Shown here one piece after another: positions 5,372 to 5,803 of a DNA stretch of 5,803 nucleotides (its first letter is position 1; each line of letters begins with the position of its first letter). Below the pieces are notes generated by a model. The model was not told the DNA's origin and did no database searches. It saw nothing but the letters and a program-made list of their open reading frames with translations. The position numbers and the translations under genes are program-made. Origin of the DNA: Coriobacteriales bacterium (GTDB lineage Bacteria > Actinomycetota > Coriobacteriia > Coriobacteriales > UBA8131); the NCBI GenBank assembly GCA_031267175.1, contig JAIRZP010000045.1:1-5803 (forward strand). Direction: 5' to 3'.

Positions 5372-5803
5372 CTAATCTCTCAAGCATCCAATAGGTATGA
5401 CAAGCACGCCATCTTCTCTTCTGTAACCGTACTCCGTACCGGTGAGGACTATCTTCAGGTCAGGCATTCTAAGAGGCACCTGTTTCTCTCTTTCGTTATA
5501 TTTTGAAACGAGTGCTTCCAGTTCGAGAAGGTGCTTTGCGCCATCATCAACGCTGTTGCCGCCAAGCTTCACTTCCAACAGCGCATATCTCCCATCATCC
5601 AAATGTAAAACAATATCAGACTCCAAACCATACCGGTCACGGTAATAGGATATGTCTCCGTTAGCCATGAGCGAATATGCTTTGAGGTCGCGAACACAGA
5701 GCGATTCAAACAGGAAACCAAGTGTCTTGAAGTCAGTATTGAAATAGTCAGGCCCAACTCCCAGCGCAGCTACGGCAATGGATGGGTCAACAAGGTTCCT
5801 TTT
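5372..5803 (-). CDS. AAA ATPase/DUF4143-family protein (partial, C-terminal part only; N-terminus beyond right edge)
   Basis: The minus-strand frame is open from the right edge to a TAG at 5374-5372, giving 143 residues of C-terminus. An internal ATG at 5668 is not the true start: the frame continues upstream with recognisable family sequence (KRNLVDPSIAVAALGVGPDY and LGFLFESLCVRDLKAY). It then runs through YYRDRYGLESD, DGRYALLEVKLGG (about 70-82), GAKHLLELE and IVLTGTEYGYRREDGV...PIGCL. This is the ending of the common bacterial 'ATP-binding protein, DUF4143' family, whose missing N-terminal part carries a Walker-type AAA domain. The ESD...ALLEVK arrangement (Glu61, Asp63, Glu77, Lys79 of the visible part) resembles a PD-(D/E)XK nuclease-fold core. 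The cellular role is not established. Base composition is more A+T-rich than the adjacent transporter gene, in keeping with its frequent patchy, transferred distribution. Confidence 0.88.
   Translation of the reverse strand, partial: KRNLVDPSIAVAALGVGPDYFNTDFKTLGFLFESLCVRDLKAYSLMANGDISYYRDRYGLESDIVLHLDDGRYALLEVKLGGNSVDDGAKHLLELEALVSKYNEREKQVPLRMPDLKIVLTGTEYGYRREDGVLVIPIGCLRD

Noticed and set aside
5569..5757. Minus-strand open frame of 62 codons in another frame over the DUF4143 gene
   Set aside because: The DUF4143 frame is continuous through this region and carries the conserved family sequence, so this is a shadow.

Overview
The window reads as part of a bacterial chromosome, probably from an anaerobe with fairly high G+C. 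It carries a heterodisulfide-reductase-type (Hdr) operon, a NiaP-like transporter and, between them, a toxin-antitoxin module. Strong AGGAGG-type ribosome sites, ATGA gene overlaps and the gene content suggest a Gram-positive anaerobe. An actinobacterial Coriobacteriia-type host is my best guess, but nothing here fixes the taxon.

Left part, minus strand (2700 to 1): three translationally coupled genes in the order hdrC-hdrB-hdrA, each joined by an ATGA stop/start overlap. HdrC carries two [4Fe-4S] ferredoxin motifs. HdrB carries two CCG (non-cubane cluster) domains plus an unusual low-complexity tail. HdrA is an FAD-dependent iron-sulfur flavoprotein, and only its first 352 codons are inside the window. 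HdrA has no stop codon before the left edge, and long open frames on the opposite strand (for example 192-1259) are shadows of it. Together these are the core of a soluble electron-bifurcating or electron-confurcating HdrABC complex. The hydrogenase, formate dehydrogenase or other electron partner is not visible and may lie further left.

Middle (2701-3194): a 494-bp gap of visibly lower G+C with no convincing protein gene. It holds a possible promoter and clear ribosome site for hdrC, an isolated hairpin followed by TTTT, a possible 29-codon small ORF on the minus strand, and an AT-rich nested inverted repeat around a perfect TATAAT box just upstream of the toxin-antitoxin genes.

Right part: a plus-strand toxin-antitoxin pair (RelB/DinJ-like ribbon-helix-helix antitoxin, then PIN-domain ribonuclease toxin, ATGA overlap). 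A 477-residue major facilitator transporter resembling the niacin transporter NiaP follows 39 bp later. Convergent to it, entering from the right edge on the minus strand, is the C-terminal part of an AAA ATPase/DUF4143 protein. The toxin-antitoxin module, the gap before it and the DUF4143 gene are more A+T-rich than the Hdr operon and the transporter, which fits acquisition of these accessory pieces by transfer.

I see no insertion sequence, CRISPR array, rRNA or complete tRNA. I found no clearly new system. The most unusual points are the mixed antitoxin/toxin family pairing with its nested operator, the HdrB tail, and the unexplained structured gap.
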